From contig CP124756.1 in assembly GCA_029972225.1 (NCBI GenBank), positions 1,904,001 through 1,968,000 of the forward strand: a DNA stretch of 64,000 nucleotides, read 5' to 3'. The stretch's first letter is position 1. Each line of letters begins with the position of its first letter. The stretch is from Candidatus Thiothrix putei. Lineage in GTDB: Bacteria > Pseudomonadota > Gammaproteobacteria > Thiotrichales > Thiotrichaceae. Made by a program: the position numbers and the translations under genes. The notes below the pieces were generated by a model. The model did no database searches and was not told the origin of the DNA. It worked only from the letters and a program-made list of their open reading frames with translations. Below, one piece after another: positions 45,586 to 54,575 of this stretch.

Positions 45586-45861
45586 GATAACATCCTGTTC
45601 CGTGTTCGGTATTGTTGGTGATGGCGTGCAACCATAGACGCAAGATGTGACAGTTTGATTACAGTTTGTGCGTAGATGGTCATCTTCGCCCAAACGCCAA
45701 AGATAGCGCAACGGTAACGACGGCAGGTTTACAGGGGCAGTTGTTGTTATTCTCATGATCGACAGTACACTGTGTAAAGGTTTTATTGGTATAGTTGTAT
45801 TAACAGTTACCAATCATACACCATGTGGGCTGAATCATAAAAAAATGAGGCATGATTAGAT
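45586..45861. promoter_or_regulatory. Divergent ppk1 / exbB intergenic region
   Basis: This 276-bp gap should hold both promoters. It is AT-rich near exbB, with a TATAGTTGTATTAACAG stretch around 45791-45807. I see no clear operator. Confidence 0.35.
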
Positions 45862-46130
45862 ATGTTTGAATTAGTCAAATCTGGCGGGATTATGATGTTC
45901 CCCCTGATTCTGAGTTCGATTATTGCATTAGCGATTATTATTGAGCGTTTTTTGTCGTTGCGTGTTAGTAAGGTTGTGCCTTCCAGCGATATTGAACGTG
46001 CTCGCAAACTTGCTGGTATCAATAAGCTGGCGGATGTGCAAGTCGATGAACTACGCAACGGTTCGTTGCTGGGGCGTGTTTTGGCAACAGGGCTGGAAAG
46101 TCGCGAATTGCCACGCCACATTATGAAAGA
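45862..46130 (+). pseudogene. exbB: exbB (TolQ/ExbB family), 5' part before IS1595
   Basis: The first 89 codons encode the N-terminal transmembrane helix (about residues 8-28, FPLILSSIIALAIIIERFL) and the cytoplasmic region ending RHIMK. The IS1595 insertion after codon 89 adds 28 foreign residues and a stop at 46212. With 47195-47657 it would make a 243-residue protein, normal for ExbB/TolQ-like proton channels. Confidence 0.9.
46123..46130. repeat. 8-bp target-site duplication of IS1595, left
   Basis: ATGAAAGA is repeated at 47187-47194. Eight bases is the usual IS1595 duplication. Confidence 0.95.
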
Positions 46131-47186
46131 GGCTCAATATGCGTTTCAGGGTCTTGTTTTCCCCGGCATTGCAAACGTGATGGATAGCGGTAAAGTTAGT
46201 CATTTCCGATAGCCAAGGAGAGGCTTTATGAGCTCGCTCATCAGTATTTCCAGCCTGACCAGTGATGCCGCCTGTTTCGAGCAAGTCCGTTCCGTGCGTT
46301 GGCCTAATGGGGTGATTTGTCCGCACTGCGGTTCACAGGACACTATCCGTCGAGGCAAGGATGACACCCAGCAGGAACGCCAGCGTTACCAGTGTAAGGA
46401 TTGCCAAAAGCGTTTTGATGACCTGACGGGCACGGTGTTTGAAGGCCACCACCAGCCGCTGAAGGTGTGGGTGTTGTGCCTGTACCTGATGTCGTTGAAC
46501 CTGTCCAACCAACAAATCGCCCGCGAATTGGGGTTGAACAAGGATGATGTTCAGGCGATGACGGAACAGTTACGGCGTGGTGTCGAGAAAAAAACGCCAG
46601 TAAACCTGTTTGGGAATGTTGAATTTGATGAGGTTTATGTCAAGGCTGGACACAAGGGAAACCCCGAAGCCGTCGCGGATGCTGGGCGTGAAGGTCGCCG
46701 CCGCGCCCTGAAAGGTGCGCCGGGGCGTGGGACACTGGAAAAGGACAAACCACCCATTTTCGGCATGATCCAGCGTTCCGGGGAGGTCGTGATCCGTATG
46801 CTGGCGAATGTGAAACAGACGACGATCAAGCCGTTGATTGTGGAAACGGTGGCAGCAGGCACGCTGGTCTACACCGATGAGTACAACATTTACAGCCGAT
46901 TGGAAGAATGGGGCTATGCCCACAAAACCGTCAACCATGGCGCAGGCGAATATGCCCGTGACGAAGATGGTGACGGTTTCCATGAAGTCCACGTCAATAC
47001 GATGGAAGGTTTTTGGTCACTGTTACGCTCATGGTTACGACCTCATCGGGGGATCTCACAAGAAAAGCTACCGTGTTACCTTGCATTCTTCGAGTCTCTT
47101 CACAACATCAGGAAACGGGGGCAAGCTGCCTTACAGTCCTTGCTTTCGCTGCTGTTGGGATAAGACCCTGAAACGCATATTGAGCC
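46131..47186 (+). mobile_element. IS1595-family insertion sequence
   Basis: This 1056-bp element has perfect 25-bp terminal inverted repeats (46131-46155 and 47162-47186) and an 8-bp target duplication. It carries one transposase gene and splits exbB. Complete conservation of ends and duplication indicates a recent insertion. Confidence 0.97.
46228..47163 (+). CDS. IS1595-family transposase
   Basis: This 311-residue protein has an N-terminal zinc ribbon (CPHCGS about residue 31, then CKDCQK), a helix-turn-helix (LSNQQIARELGLNKDDVQAM) and an ISXO2-like DDE/N domain: VEFDEVYVKAGHKG (first Asp), TLVYTDEYNIYSRL (second Asp) and NHGAGEYAR...HVNTMEGFWSLLRSWL (Asn/Glu site). The gene is open throughout, so the element is probably able to move. 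Confidence 0.93.
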   Translation: MSSLISISSLTSDAACFEQVRSVRWPNGVICPHCGSQDTIRRGKDDTQQERQRYQCKDCQKRFDDLTGTVFEGHHQPLKVWVLCLYLMSLNLSNQQIARELGLNKDDVQAMTEQLRRGVEKKTPVNLFGNVEFDEVYVKAGHKGNPEAVADAGREGRRRALKGAPGRGTLEKDKPPIFGMIQRSGEVVIRMLANVKQTTIKPLIVETVAAGTLVYTDEYNIYSRLEEWGYAHKTVNHGAGEYARDEDGDGFHEVHVNTMEGFWSLLRSWLRPHRGISQEKLPCYLAFFESLHNIRKRGQAALQSLLSLLLG

Positions 47187-47657
47187 ATGAAAGAAAACGT
47201 CGAAGAAGCCGGACGGCACGTGGTACAAGAATTGGAACGTTACCTGCCAGCCTTGGGTACAATCATTACGATTGCGCCAATGATGGGTTTGCTGGGAACC
47301 GTGCTGGGGATGATCGGGGTTTTCAGTGCGATCAATACCGCTGGGGTGGGCAATCCGCAGCAGATGGCGGGCGGGATTTCCGAGGCATTGGTGACAACGG
47401 TCGTCGGCTTGTTGATTGCGATTACCACCTTGGTGTTCGAGCGCTATTTCAAGGCAAAAGTCGATAGCTATGTGGCGATTATGGAACGCGAAGCGCTGCG
47501 TTTGATTGAAATTGCTAATTCCAGCCGCAAAACCTTACCGGCGGCAATAACACCAGCGCCAGCCGCCGCTCGCTCTGCGGTGAGCACGCCAGCAGCGTCT
47601 CAAGCACGCCCAGCGCCTGCATCAGCACCGCTACCACGCGGGGGTAAACCTGCATGA
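47187..47657 (+). pseudogene. exbB: exbB (TolQ/ExbB family), 3' part after IS1595
   Basis: The remaining 154 codons start with the duplicated target ATGAAAGA, which by chance gives a start codon. They carry the MotA/TolQ/ExbB domain: YLPALGTIITIAPMMGLLGTVLGMIGVFSAI and EALVTTVVGLLIAITTLVFERYF (helices 2 and 3), then an Ala/Pro-rich tail. No clear Shine-Dalgarno precedes the ATG. The truncated product lacks helix 1 and may be inactive or poorly made. It overlaps exbD by 4 bp. Confidence 0.9.
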
Positions 47658-48088
47658 AGTTTCGTACCCGTGAACGCAGTGAAAGCAAGGTGGACTTGAC
47701 CTCGCTGATTGATGTGGTATTCATGCTGTTGATTTTCTTCATGGTCACGACTACCTTTGACAAGAACGCTGAACTCAAGATTGAATTGCCCACCGCGAGT
47801 AACGTGGCAAGTGCTTCCCCTGAAGACAAGCTGGAGTTATTGATTGACGGGCAGGGGCGTTACTATATCAATGGGCGTGAGGTGTTGAATAATCAGCCCG
47901 AAACGCTGTTCCAAGCCATGAGCATGACGCTGGAAGAGATGGGAAATAACACCCCGCCACTGGTCATTTCGGCGGATGCCAGTGTCAATTATCAAGCAGT
48001 CGTGACGGCAATGGACATCGCCGGACGGTTGGGGTTGACCAATTTCTCAATGGCAACGTCGCAATCGACCCGCAAACCACAGGAATAG
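47654..48088 (+). CDS. exbD: ExbD/TolR family protein
   Basis: This 144-residue protein has a short cytoplasmic N-terminus, one transmembrane helix (about 13-35) with the conserved Asp in VDLTSLIDVVFMLLIFFMVT, and a periplasmic domain. It partners with ExbB in a proton-driven motor that energises TonB or Tol-like processes. Its partner gene is split by IS1595, so the complex is probably impaired unless another exbB exists elsewhere. Confidence 0.92.
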   Translation: MKFRTRERSESKVDLTSLIDVVFMLLIFFMVTTTFDKNAELKIELPTASNVASASPEDKLELLIDGQGRYYINGREVLNNQPETLFQAMSMTLEEMGNNTPPLVISADASVNYQAVVTAMDIAGRLGLTNFSMATSQSTRKPQE

Positions 48089-48089
48089 G

Positions 48090-49841
48090 ATGACAACACC
48101 ACGCACGACGGGTTGGCAGGTTTACCGCCGACTGATTGCTTATTCGCTGGGTTACTGGCACTACTTGGCGCTGGCAGCGGTGGGATTGGTGATCAGTGCG
48201 GCGACTCAGCCGTTCTTTGCGTGGGGTCTGAAGCCCTTGCTGGATAAGGCCATCATTCAACGTGACTCGGATACCATTTTGTGGTTGCCCGTCGGTATTC
48301 TGGGGTTGTTTTTGTTGCGTGGTGCGGCGATGTTTTTGTCGGGTTATTACATCGGCATGATCGGGCGGCAAGTGACCAAAACCTTGCGCAATCAGGTGTT
48401 TAATCAGTTATTACGGATGCCGGTCAGCTTTTTTGAGAATACCCAGTCGGGCAAATTATTGGCTTACGTCAGTTATTACATTGATCAGGTAGCGAATGCC
48501 AGTATTCGCGGTATGACGACGTTGGTGCAAGATTCGGTCACTATCTTGGGCTTGTTGGGCTTAATGTTGTGGTATAGCTGGCAATTAACCTTGGGTATTT
48601 TGGTGGTGGTGCCGCTGATTGCGCTGATTGTGGTGTATGCCACGCGCCGTTTGCGCCGCTTGAGCCATAAAGTGCAGGATTCGGTGGGGGACGTGACCCA
48701 GATTGCCAATGAAATGATCCGTGGTTACAAAGTGGTGCGGATTTTTAATGGCGAACCGTATGAAGAGCGCCGTTTCGGGGCTGCTAATGAGCAGAATATC
48801 GAGTTGCACATGAAGCGCATGGTGACTGAATTGCTCAGTACGCCCTTGGTGCAATTCATGGTGGCGTTGGCGCTGGCTGCCATTGTTTTCATGGCAACTC
48901 GCGAATCGACGCTGGAAGCTTTGTCGCCGGGTACTTTCATCTCCTTCATTATGGCAATGATTCTGATGCTCACCCCCATCCGCAATCTGACGCAGTTGAA
49001 TGCGCAATTGCAGACTGCGATTGCTGCCGGTGAGGGTATTTTTGAGTTATTGGATAGCCCTACCGAAGCCGATACCGGCAAGCAAGCGCTCACCCAATGC
49101 CGAGGCGAAGTGTTGTTTCAAAACGTTTCCTTCCGTTACCCGAATACCGACAAGTGGGTGTTGCGTGATATTAATTTGCGCGTTAACGCCGGTGAAAAAA
49201 TTGCTTTGGTGGGAAAGTCAGGCAGTGGCAAAACCACCTTGGTTAACTTATTGCCGCGTTTTTACGATGTGCAACAGGGTGAAATCTTGCTGGATGGGGT
49301 GAAACTTTCTGAGCTGAGTTTGTATAACTTGCGCAGCCATATTGCGTATGTGGGGCAGGACGTGGTGCTGTTTAACGATACGGTACGCAACAATATTGCT
49401 TACGGCGACATGCGCGGGATGAGTGAGGCGCACATTCGGGCGGCTGCGGAAGCGGCTTTTGCGTTGGAGTTCATCGAAAAACTGCCGCAAGGGTTTGATA
49501 CCCTGATTGGTGATAATGGCGTAATGTTATCCGGTGGGCAACGCCAACGTTTGTCGATTGCGCGGGCGATTTTGTCGAATGCGCCGGTGTTGATTTTGGA
49601 TGAAGCCACGTCCGCGTTGGATACCGAATCCGAGCGCCACATCCAAGCCGCGCTGGATAATCTGCTCAGTAACCGTACTACCTTCATGATTGCACACCGT
49701 TTATCGACGATTGAGAATGCTGACCGTATTTTGGTGATGCAAGATGGCGAAATTATCGAATCCGGTAAACATGCTGAATTGCTGGCACTGAATGGGCAGT
49801 ACGCCAAGCTACACGCGCTGCAATTCCACGATGACACTTGA
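48090..49841 (+). CDS. msbA: Lipid A export ABC transporter MsbA
   Basis: This 583-residue half-transporter flips lipid A core. It has six membrane helices (about 1-320) followed by the ATPase: VGKSGSGKTTLVNLLPRFY (Walker A, about 380), LSGGQRQRLSIARAIL (signature) and PVLILDEATSALD (Walker B). It overlaps lpxK and follows exbD by 1 bp, so transcription depends on the region upstream of the IS1595 insertion unless an internal promoter exists. Confidence 0.95.
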   Translation: MTTPRTTGWQVYRRLIAYSLGYWHYLALAAVGLVISAATQPFFAWGLKPLLDKAIIQRDSDTILWLPVGILGLFLLRGAAMFLSGYYIGMIGRQVTKTLRNQVFNQLLRMPVSFFENTQSGKLLAYVSYYIDQVANASIRGMTTLVQDSVTILGLLGLMLWYSWQLTLGILVVVPLIALIVVYATRRLRRLSHKVQDSVGDVTQIANEMIRGYKVVRIFNGEPYEERRFGAANEQNIELHMKRMVTELLSTPLVQFMVALALAAIVFMATRESTLEALSPGTFISFIMAMILMLTPIRNLTQLNAQLQTAIAAGEGIFELLDSPTEADTGKQALTQCRGEVLFQNVSFRYPNTDKWVLRDINLRVNAGEKIALVGKSGSGKTTLVNLLPRFYDVQQGEILLDGVKLSELSLYNLRSHIAYVGQDVVLFNDTVRNNIAYGDMRGMSEAHIRAAAEAAFALEFIEKLPQGFDTLIGDNGVMLSGGQRQRLSIARAILSNAPVLILDEATSALDTESERHIQAALDNLLSNRTTFMIAHRLSTIENADRILVMQDGEIIESGKHAELLALNGQYAKLHALQFHDDT

Positions 49842-50757
49842 GCGCTGGCTGTTAAACGTTTGGTACGGCAATGATCGACTGGGTAAGTACCTGCTGTTGC
49901 CGTTGACGGGGCTGTTTTGTGTTTTAGCGGCAGTGCGGCGTTGGCAGCATAAACGCCAGCAAGTCAAACATGCCGTGCCGGTTATTGTCGTGGGCAATAT
50001 TTCGGTGGGTGGCACGGGCAAAACGCCGTTGGTCATTTGGTTGGTGGAACGGCTGCGCGAGGCGGGATTTAAGCCGGGGGTGGTGAGTCGGGGGTATCAA
50101 CGTCAAGCGGGGGATATTGGTGATGAACCGACGCTGATTAAGCAACGCACCCAAGTTCCTATCGCGATTGGCAGCGACCGCAACCAAGCGATTGCCACTT
50201 TGCTACAACAACATACTTGCGACATAGTGATTGCTGATGATGGCTTGCAGCATTACCGCATGGGGCGTGACGTGGAAATCTGTGTGGTGGATGGGCAACG
50301 GCGTTTTGGTAACGGTTATTGCTTGCCCGCAGGCCCATTACGCGAATCCATCTCGCGTTTGCAATCTTGCGATTTTGTGATCGTCAATGGCGATACCATG
50401 CAAATGCGTGGTGATACCTTGGTGAATTTGGTAACAGATGAAACGCAATCGTTAATGACATTGGCAGGCAAAACCGTGCATGTTGTTACTGGCATCGGCA
50501 ATCCGCAACGCTTTATGCAGACACTGGAGCAGGCGGGTTTGCAGGTCATTCCACACCTTTACCCCGATCATCACGCATTTACTGGCACAGAATTATGCTT
50601 TAACGACACACATCCCATCATCATGACGGAAAAAGATGCGGTAAAATGCCGTCAATTCGCTGGGCAAAACGTTTGGTATCTACCGATTGAGGCGATACTG
50701 GACGAAACGCTTGCTCAGGCTCTCCTTACCCGTTTACAAGGATTCAAACATGGATAA
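49831..50757 (+). CDS. lpxK: Tetraacyldisaccharide 4'-kinase
   Basis: This roughly 308-residue membrane-bound P-loop kinase phosphorylates the lipid A precursor at the 4' position. Start ATG 49831, overlapping msbA by 11 bp. Motifs: [22 protein letters not shown] (Walker A), [17 protein letters not shown] and [10 protein letters not shown]. The transmembrane N-terminal helix is at about 22-35. Typical lpx gene order. Confidence 0.94.
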   Translation: MTLERWLLNVWYGNDRLGKYLLLPLTGLFCVLAAVRRWQHKRQQVKHAVPVIVVGNISVGGTGKTPLVIWLVERLREAGFKPGVVSRGYQRQAGDIGDEPTLIKQRTQVPIAIGSDRNQAIATLLQQHTCDIVIADDGLQHYRMGRDVEICVVDGQRRFGNGYCLPAGPLRESISRLQSCDFVIVNGDTMQMRGDTLVNLVTDETQSLMTLAGKTVHVVTGIGNPQRFMQTLEQAGLQVIPHLYPDHHAFTGTELCFNDTHPIIMTEKDAVKCRQFAGQNVWYLPIEAILDETLAQALLTRLQGFKHG

Positions 50758-50941
50758 GAAATTGCTGGAAATTTTGGCTTGCCCCGTCACCAAGGGCCCA
50801 TTGATTTACGATAAGGATAAGCAAGAACTGGTGTCTAAATCAGCACGGTTGGCTTACCCGATTCGGGATGGTATTCCGGTGATGTTGGAAGAAGACGCTC
50901 GCACCCTGACACAAGAAGAAGTGGAGTTATTGCACGAATGA
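50750..50941 (+). CDS. Trm112 family protein (YcaR-like)
   Basis: This 63-residue protein has the family pattern [44 protein letters not shown]. The zinc-binding Cys of some family members are reduced to one here. In gammaproteobacteria it lies between lpxK and kdsB. Function unknown; the eukaryotic Trm112 is an activator of methyltransferases. Start ATG 50750 lies within the lpxK end (8-bp overlap). Confidence 0.9.
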   Translation: MDKKLLEILACPVTKGPLIYDKDKQELVSKSARLAYPIRDGIPVMLEEDARTLTQEEVELLHE

Positions 50942-51678
50942 ACCCAGTGTTAGTGATTCCGGCACGGTATGCGTCCTCTCGTTTACCGGGCAAACCCTTG
51001 CGTGAATTGGCTGGTAAACCCTTGATTCAGCATGTGCACGAGCGGGCAATGGCTGCCGGTTTTGCGACAGTATTGGTGGCGACGGATGACGAGCGCATTC
51101 GCCGCGTGTGTACAGGGTTTGGTGCGCAAGTGGTGATGACCGCCAGTACGCATGAAACGGGTAGCGACCGCCTTGCCGAAGTCGTGCAGCAACAAGGTTG
51201 GGCAGATGACACCATTGTGGTGAATTTGCAGGGCGATGAGCCACTCACACCGGTGGCAAATTTACATCAATTGGCGCGTAATTTGGCACAGTTTCCGCAA
51301 ACCAGTATCGCCACATTAGCCACGCCAATCTTGACTGAGGCTGACTTTCTTAACCCTAATGTTGTTAAAGTGGTAAGGGATGTGGCGGGTATGGCATTGT
51401 ATTTCAGTCGTGCGCCGATCCCGTGTCAGCGTGATACGGGTATTCCCTTACAGGATTATGCGTTGCGGCATATTGGAATGTATGCATACCGTGCGGGCTT
51501 TCTGAAAGCCTTTGCCGGGATGCCGCTCGCCCAAACGGAGCAATTGGAAAAGCTGGAACAGTTGCGGGCATTGGCTAACGGTTATCGGATTCACGTGGAT
51601 ATTGCCGCCGAGATTCCGGGGGCGGGGGTAGATACCGAAGAGGATGCATTGCGGGTTGCGGCAATCCTCCGTGATTGA
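50938..51678 (+). CDS. kdsB: CMP-KDO synthetase
   Basis: This 246-residue cytosolic enzyme activates KDO for LPS inner core. Motifs: [44 protein letters not shown], and [10 protein letters not shown] with [12 protein letters not shown]. The start overlaps the trm112 stop by 4 bp. Confidence 0.95.
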   Translation: MNPVLVIPARYASSRLPGKPLRELAGKPLIQHVHERAMAAGFATVLVATDDERIRRVCTGFGAQVVMTASTHETGSDRLAEVVQQQGWADDTIVVNLQGDEPLTPVANLHQLARNLAQFPQTSIATLATPILTEADFLNPNVVKVVRDVAGMALYFSRAPIPCQRDTGIPLQDYALRHIGMYAYRAGFLKAFAGMPLAQTEQLEKLEQLRALANGYRIHVDIAAEIPGAGVDTEEDALRVAAILRD

Positions 51679-51829
51679 TTAATGCTCACTTGTAGATTTA
51701 TATATTATTATATTCTAATAAGCTATTGTTTTGCTTAATAATAACCATTTGACAGCTTAATACTCCTCTGTCACTATTTCGCAACAAATTTTGAGAAATC
51801 GCAAAAATATAGTGGAGGAGTGATTATTT
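51679..51829 (+). promoter_or_regulatory. AT-rich gap upstream of the FadL-type gene
   Basis: This 151-bp gap contains AT-rich repeats (TATATTATTATATTC around 51700) and a ribosome site GGAGGAG at 51813-51819, 10 bp before the ATG. A promoter of the porin gene should lie here. Confidence 0.45.
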
Positions 51830-53227
51830 ATGTTTAGAAAGACTACCCTGGCTGTGTCAGTATTATTAGCAGTTTCTGCACAACCTGCGTTGGCAACCAA
51901 CGGTATGCTCATGGAGGGGTATGGCTCTATTTCGACAGGAATGGGGGGAGCCGCCTCTGCATTGGATGTTGGTACATCAGGGATGGCGAATAACCCCGCT
52001 ACATTAACCATGATGGAAGATGGTGATCAGAAAGTTGAAGTAGCTCTTGGTAACTTACGTCCTGATGTCAGTGTTCAAGTACCAACACCGGGCGGTGTCG
52101 TGTCTAGCACATCGGGTGGTGACTCTTATCTAATGCCCGCAGCGGGTTATGTGCGCAAGCAAGGCAAGGTCAGCTATGGTGTCGGGGTGTTATCACAAGG
52201 CGGTATGGGAACTGAATTTGCGGCTGATACCCCATTAGGTGCTGCTGCTGGCGGTGGTGCGCGTTCTGAGTTAGGTGTCGGTGCTGTTATTTTCCCCGTC
52301 GCTTATGAAGTGAATGATAATTTGTCTGTTGGCGGAACCGTTGATTATGTCTGGGGTGGTCTGGACATGAAGATGGGGATGCCGATAGCCGCTGCGGGGG
52401 CTAACCCAGCCGCCCCCGGAACCTTCGCTGATTTTTCGCAAGGCCAGCAAGTTTTGGGTTCTGCCAGTGGTACTTTGGTGCAGGGTTTAGGGACGATGGT
52501 TGCTCCAGCAGCCATGACGAGTACTGCGGCAGCCTTTGATTTTTCGAATGATGATGATTTCAGTGGTAAAACCACAGGGGCAGGTGTCAGTGGTAGTCTC
52601 GGCGCTACTTATAAGGTAAACCCAAAGCTTACAGTAGGTGGCAGCTATCGGATGAAGACCGCTATGGACGATTTCACGGGTGATGGCAATATGAAGTTGG
52701 TTAACTTGGCGACAGGTGCGACCGACGTTAGCATTCCCGGTAAATATACCATCAAGGATTTTCAGTTCCCTGCGACCACTACAGTTGGTGCTGCTTATAA
52801 GTTGACGGATAAGACTACCGTAGCTGCTGATGTCAGTCGTATCGGCTGGTCAGATACCATGAAAGATTTTAATTTGAATTTTACAGCCGATAATGGTGCA
52901 GCAGCCGATATTTCGATGAAGCAAAACTGGGATGACCAAACCGTGGTGAAGTTAGGAGTTGCCCATGATGTTGATGAGAATTTAACGGTACGCGGCGGGG
53001 TTAATTTAGCGAATAATCCAGTACCTGATGCTTACTTAAATCCACTGTTCCCCGCCATTGTTGAAAATCATGTAACGGGTGGTTTGACTTATGGGGTTGG
53101 TAAGATGAGCAAAGTATCTGCTTCATTGGCTTATGCGCCGGAAGTTGAGCAAACAAATACCAATACCAATGTTGCCGCTAGTCATTCACAAACCAACGTT
53201 CAAGTAATGTACTCTTTCGATTTTTAA
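51830..53227 (+). CDS. Outer-membrane transport protein, OmpP1/FadL/TodX family
   Basis: This 465-residue protein has a signal peptide (about 1-22, ending ALA), then TNGMLMEGYGSISTGMGGAASALDVGTSGMANNPATLTMM, the N-terminal hatch of FadL-type channels, and a C-terminal barrel ending in F. Such channels take up long-chain fatty acids or other hydrophobic compounds; the substrate here is unknown. A single gene with its own hairpin terminator. Confidence 0.9.
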   Translation: MFRKTTLAVSVLLAVSAQPALATNGMLMEGYGSISTGMGGAASALDVGTSGMANNPATLTMMEDGDQKVEVALGNLRPDVSVQVPTPGGVVSSTSGGDSYLMPAAGYVRKQGKVSYGVGVLSQGGMGTEFAADTPLGAAAGGGARSELGVGAVIFPVAYEVNDNLSVGGTVDYVWGGLDMKMGMPIAAAGANPAAPGTFADFSQGQQVLGSASGTLVQGLGTMVAPAAMTSTAAAFDFSNDDDFSGKTTGAGVSGSLGATYKVNPKLTVGGSYRMKTAMDDFTGDGNMKLVNLATGATDVSIPGKYTIKDFQFPATTTVGAAYKLTDKTTVAADVSRIGWSDTMKDFNLNFTADNGAAADISMKQNWDDQTVVKLGVAHDVDENLTVRGGVNLANNPVPDAYLNPLFPAIVENHVTGGLTYGVGKMSKVSASLAYAPEVEQTNTNTNVAASHSQTNVQVMYSFDF

Positions 53228-53266
53228 AAAATTGATTTGAGAACCTTAAAAATACGTGAGAAAAAT

Positions 53267-53295
53267 AAAAAGCGGGACTTAATGTTCCGCTTTTT
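53267..53295. terminator. Terminator between the FadL-type gene and the small minus-strand gene
   Basis: The stem AAAAAGCGGGA / TTCCGCTTTTT around loop CTTAATG, with A and T runs on both sides, can serve both convergent genes. Confidence 0.8.
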
Positions 53296-53303
53296 ACTGA
53301 GCA

Positions 53304-53609
53304 TTAGATGAGTGGATGTTCGTGTGTACCAAACGTATGTGAGGGTAGGCGTACCCGCAATAATGCTGATGGTGTTTTTAAAGCAATAGCGCCATGGGCT
53401 ATGCTATCATGCGGAGAAATAATATAATCAGGTACACCGCACAGTGTGTCGCTGTTAGCATAAAACGTGCGATCAATATCTTCGCCAGCTTCAAATACCG
53501 TAAAATATGAATTCTGGTAACGTTCGGCTTGAGTTCGTGCGTTACGACAGGCTTCTGCGAAAGTTTTATGTGTTGAATGATATGTTCCGTCAAGAAAAAC
53601 CTTGAACAT
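53304..53609 (-). CDS. Small hypothetical protein, paralog 1
   Basis: This 101-residue protein of unknown function has no signal peptide. The N-terminal 60 residues (MFKVFLDGTYHSTHKTFAEACRNAR, then SYFTVFEAGEDI) match the second copy at 53916. The C-terminus differs. Preceded by CAGGAG ribosome site. The conserved part looks like a compact alpha/beta fold. The two genes share an upstream motif, so they may be coregulated. Confidence 0.7.
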   Translation of the reverse strand: MFKVFLDGTYHSTHKTFAEACRNARTQAERYQNSYFTVFEAGEDIDRTFYANSDTLCGVPDYIISPHDSIAHGAIALKTPSALLRVRLPSHTFGTHEHPLI

Positions 53610-53673
53610 TTAAAAAACTCCTGTCTGCTATTCTGTTGCTATGCTGTAAGAATAAGGTAACAACTTAGGTTGA

Positions 53674-53693
53674 AGATGTGACCGTAGACACAC
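53674..53693 (-). promoter_or_regulatory. Shared upstream motif, copy 1
   Basis: AGATGTGACCGTAGACACAC lies 65 bp upstream of paralog 1 and is almost repeated upstream of paralog 2. It may be a promoter or operator. Confidence 0.45.
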
Positions 53694-53782
53694 ACCAAAG
53701 AAAACATCAATCAAATATTTCTTGCTTGTTTTTTTTTGTTTATAGCTGTGGTGGGTTGAATGATGCGATGTGCCAAAAAGAA

Positions 53783-53805
53783 AAAGCGGGATTATGTCCC
53801 GCTTT
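53783..53805. terminator. Isolated terminator-like hairpin
   Basis: The stem AAAGCGGGA / TCCCGCTTT with loop TTATG is perfect over 9 bp. It sits in the gap between the two small genes; the rest of 53610-53915 holds no gene that I can support. It could end the transcript of paralog 2. Confidence 0.6.
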
Positions 53806-53915
53806 AATATGCTTTACGCACTCAGCAAATAGCCCCATTTACTGGATGTGCAAAGACTGTTTAACGAGCAAATAATATAGCCCGTTTAGCCCTGTTTTTA
53901 TTGAGTTGTTTGTTT

Positions 53916-54215
53916 TTAATAGCCCCTAGAAATACCGGCTGCCCGACGTGATGTTGCAGCTAATGTGGCAATGCCTACGGTTCTTTTTTCTTCTTGTTTA
54001 GGTATGCAAGCATGTGGAGTAATAATGTAAGCGGGGACTCCCTTCATCACTTCTCTTTCTGCATCTAATACTTGTTTTTCCTTGGTATCTCCGGCTTCAA
54101 ATACCGTGAAATAAGCTTGTTGATTAATGCTTGCTTGCATTCGTGCATACCGACAAGCATTCGTAAAGGTCTCATGCGTAGAGTCGTAGCTGCCATCCAG
54201 ATAAACATTAAACAT
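53916..54215 (-). CDS. Small hypothetical protein, paralog 2
   Basis: This 99-residue protein, starting at ATG 54215 (preceded by GGGAG), has MFNVYLDGSYDSTHETFTNACRYARMQAS and AYFTVFEAGD, clearly homologous to paralog 1. The C-terminus is a Lys/Arg-rich tail. The open frame extends upstream to 54293, but the paralog alignment supports 54215. Unknown function. Confidence 0.72.
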   Translation of the reverse strand: MFNVYLDGSYDSTHETFTNACRYARMQASINQQAYFTVFEAGDTKEKQVLDAEREVMKGVPAYIITPHACIPKQEEKRTVGIATLAATSRRAAGISRGY

Positions 54216-54275
54216 GTTGTTAGCTCCCATAAAGTCGTTTCCCATGGGTGCAGAATATTTAAAAAACAGCATGGA

Positions 54276-54295
54276 GAATGTGACAGTAAACACAC
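54276..54295 (-). promoter_or_regulatory. Shared upstream motif, copy 2
   Basis: GAATGTGACAGTAAACACAC lies 61 bp upstream of paralog 2; 16 of 20 bases equal those at 53674-53693. Confidence 0.45.
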
Positions 54296-54575
54296 TTTTT
54301 TATTTTTTCTTAAAAGTTTCTTATTCTATATTTTTTTTACTTATTCATAATATTTTACCATTAAATTAATTAATTTTTGTTATGAATGATAAGGCTGTGT
54401 GAAAAATATTTCATAGAGATAAAATGCTGCAATGCCGCATCATACCTTGCTTTGCAGGCTCTCCACACTAATATTGTCGACAATCTTGTTAAAAATCCGC
54501 TGTGCACATATAGAAATTACCTTCCTTCCCGTTCTATCATTTGCATTTCCTAGTCCTTAGCTCTTGAAGGTAAAT
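54296..54575 (+). promoter_or_regulatory. AT-rich region upstream of mqo
   Basis: About 280 bp without a gene. It holds an AT-rich block (54296-54370), the perfect palindrome ATTGTCGACAAT (54473-54484) and the ribosome site GAAGG (54566-54570) of mqo. Confidence 0.5.

Noticed and set aside
45586..45813. N-terminal extension of ppk1 to 45813
   Set aside because: The extra 76 residues have no family match and would overlap the promoter region; the start at 45585 gives the usual length.
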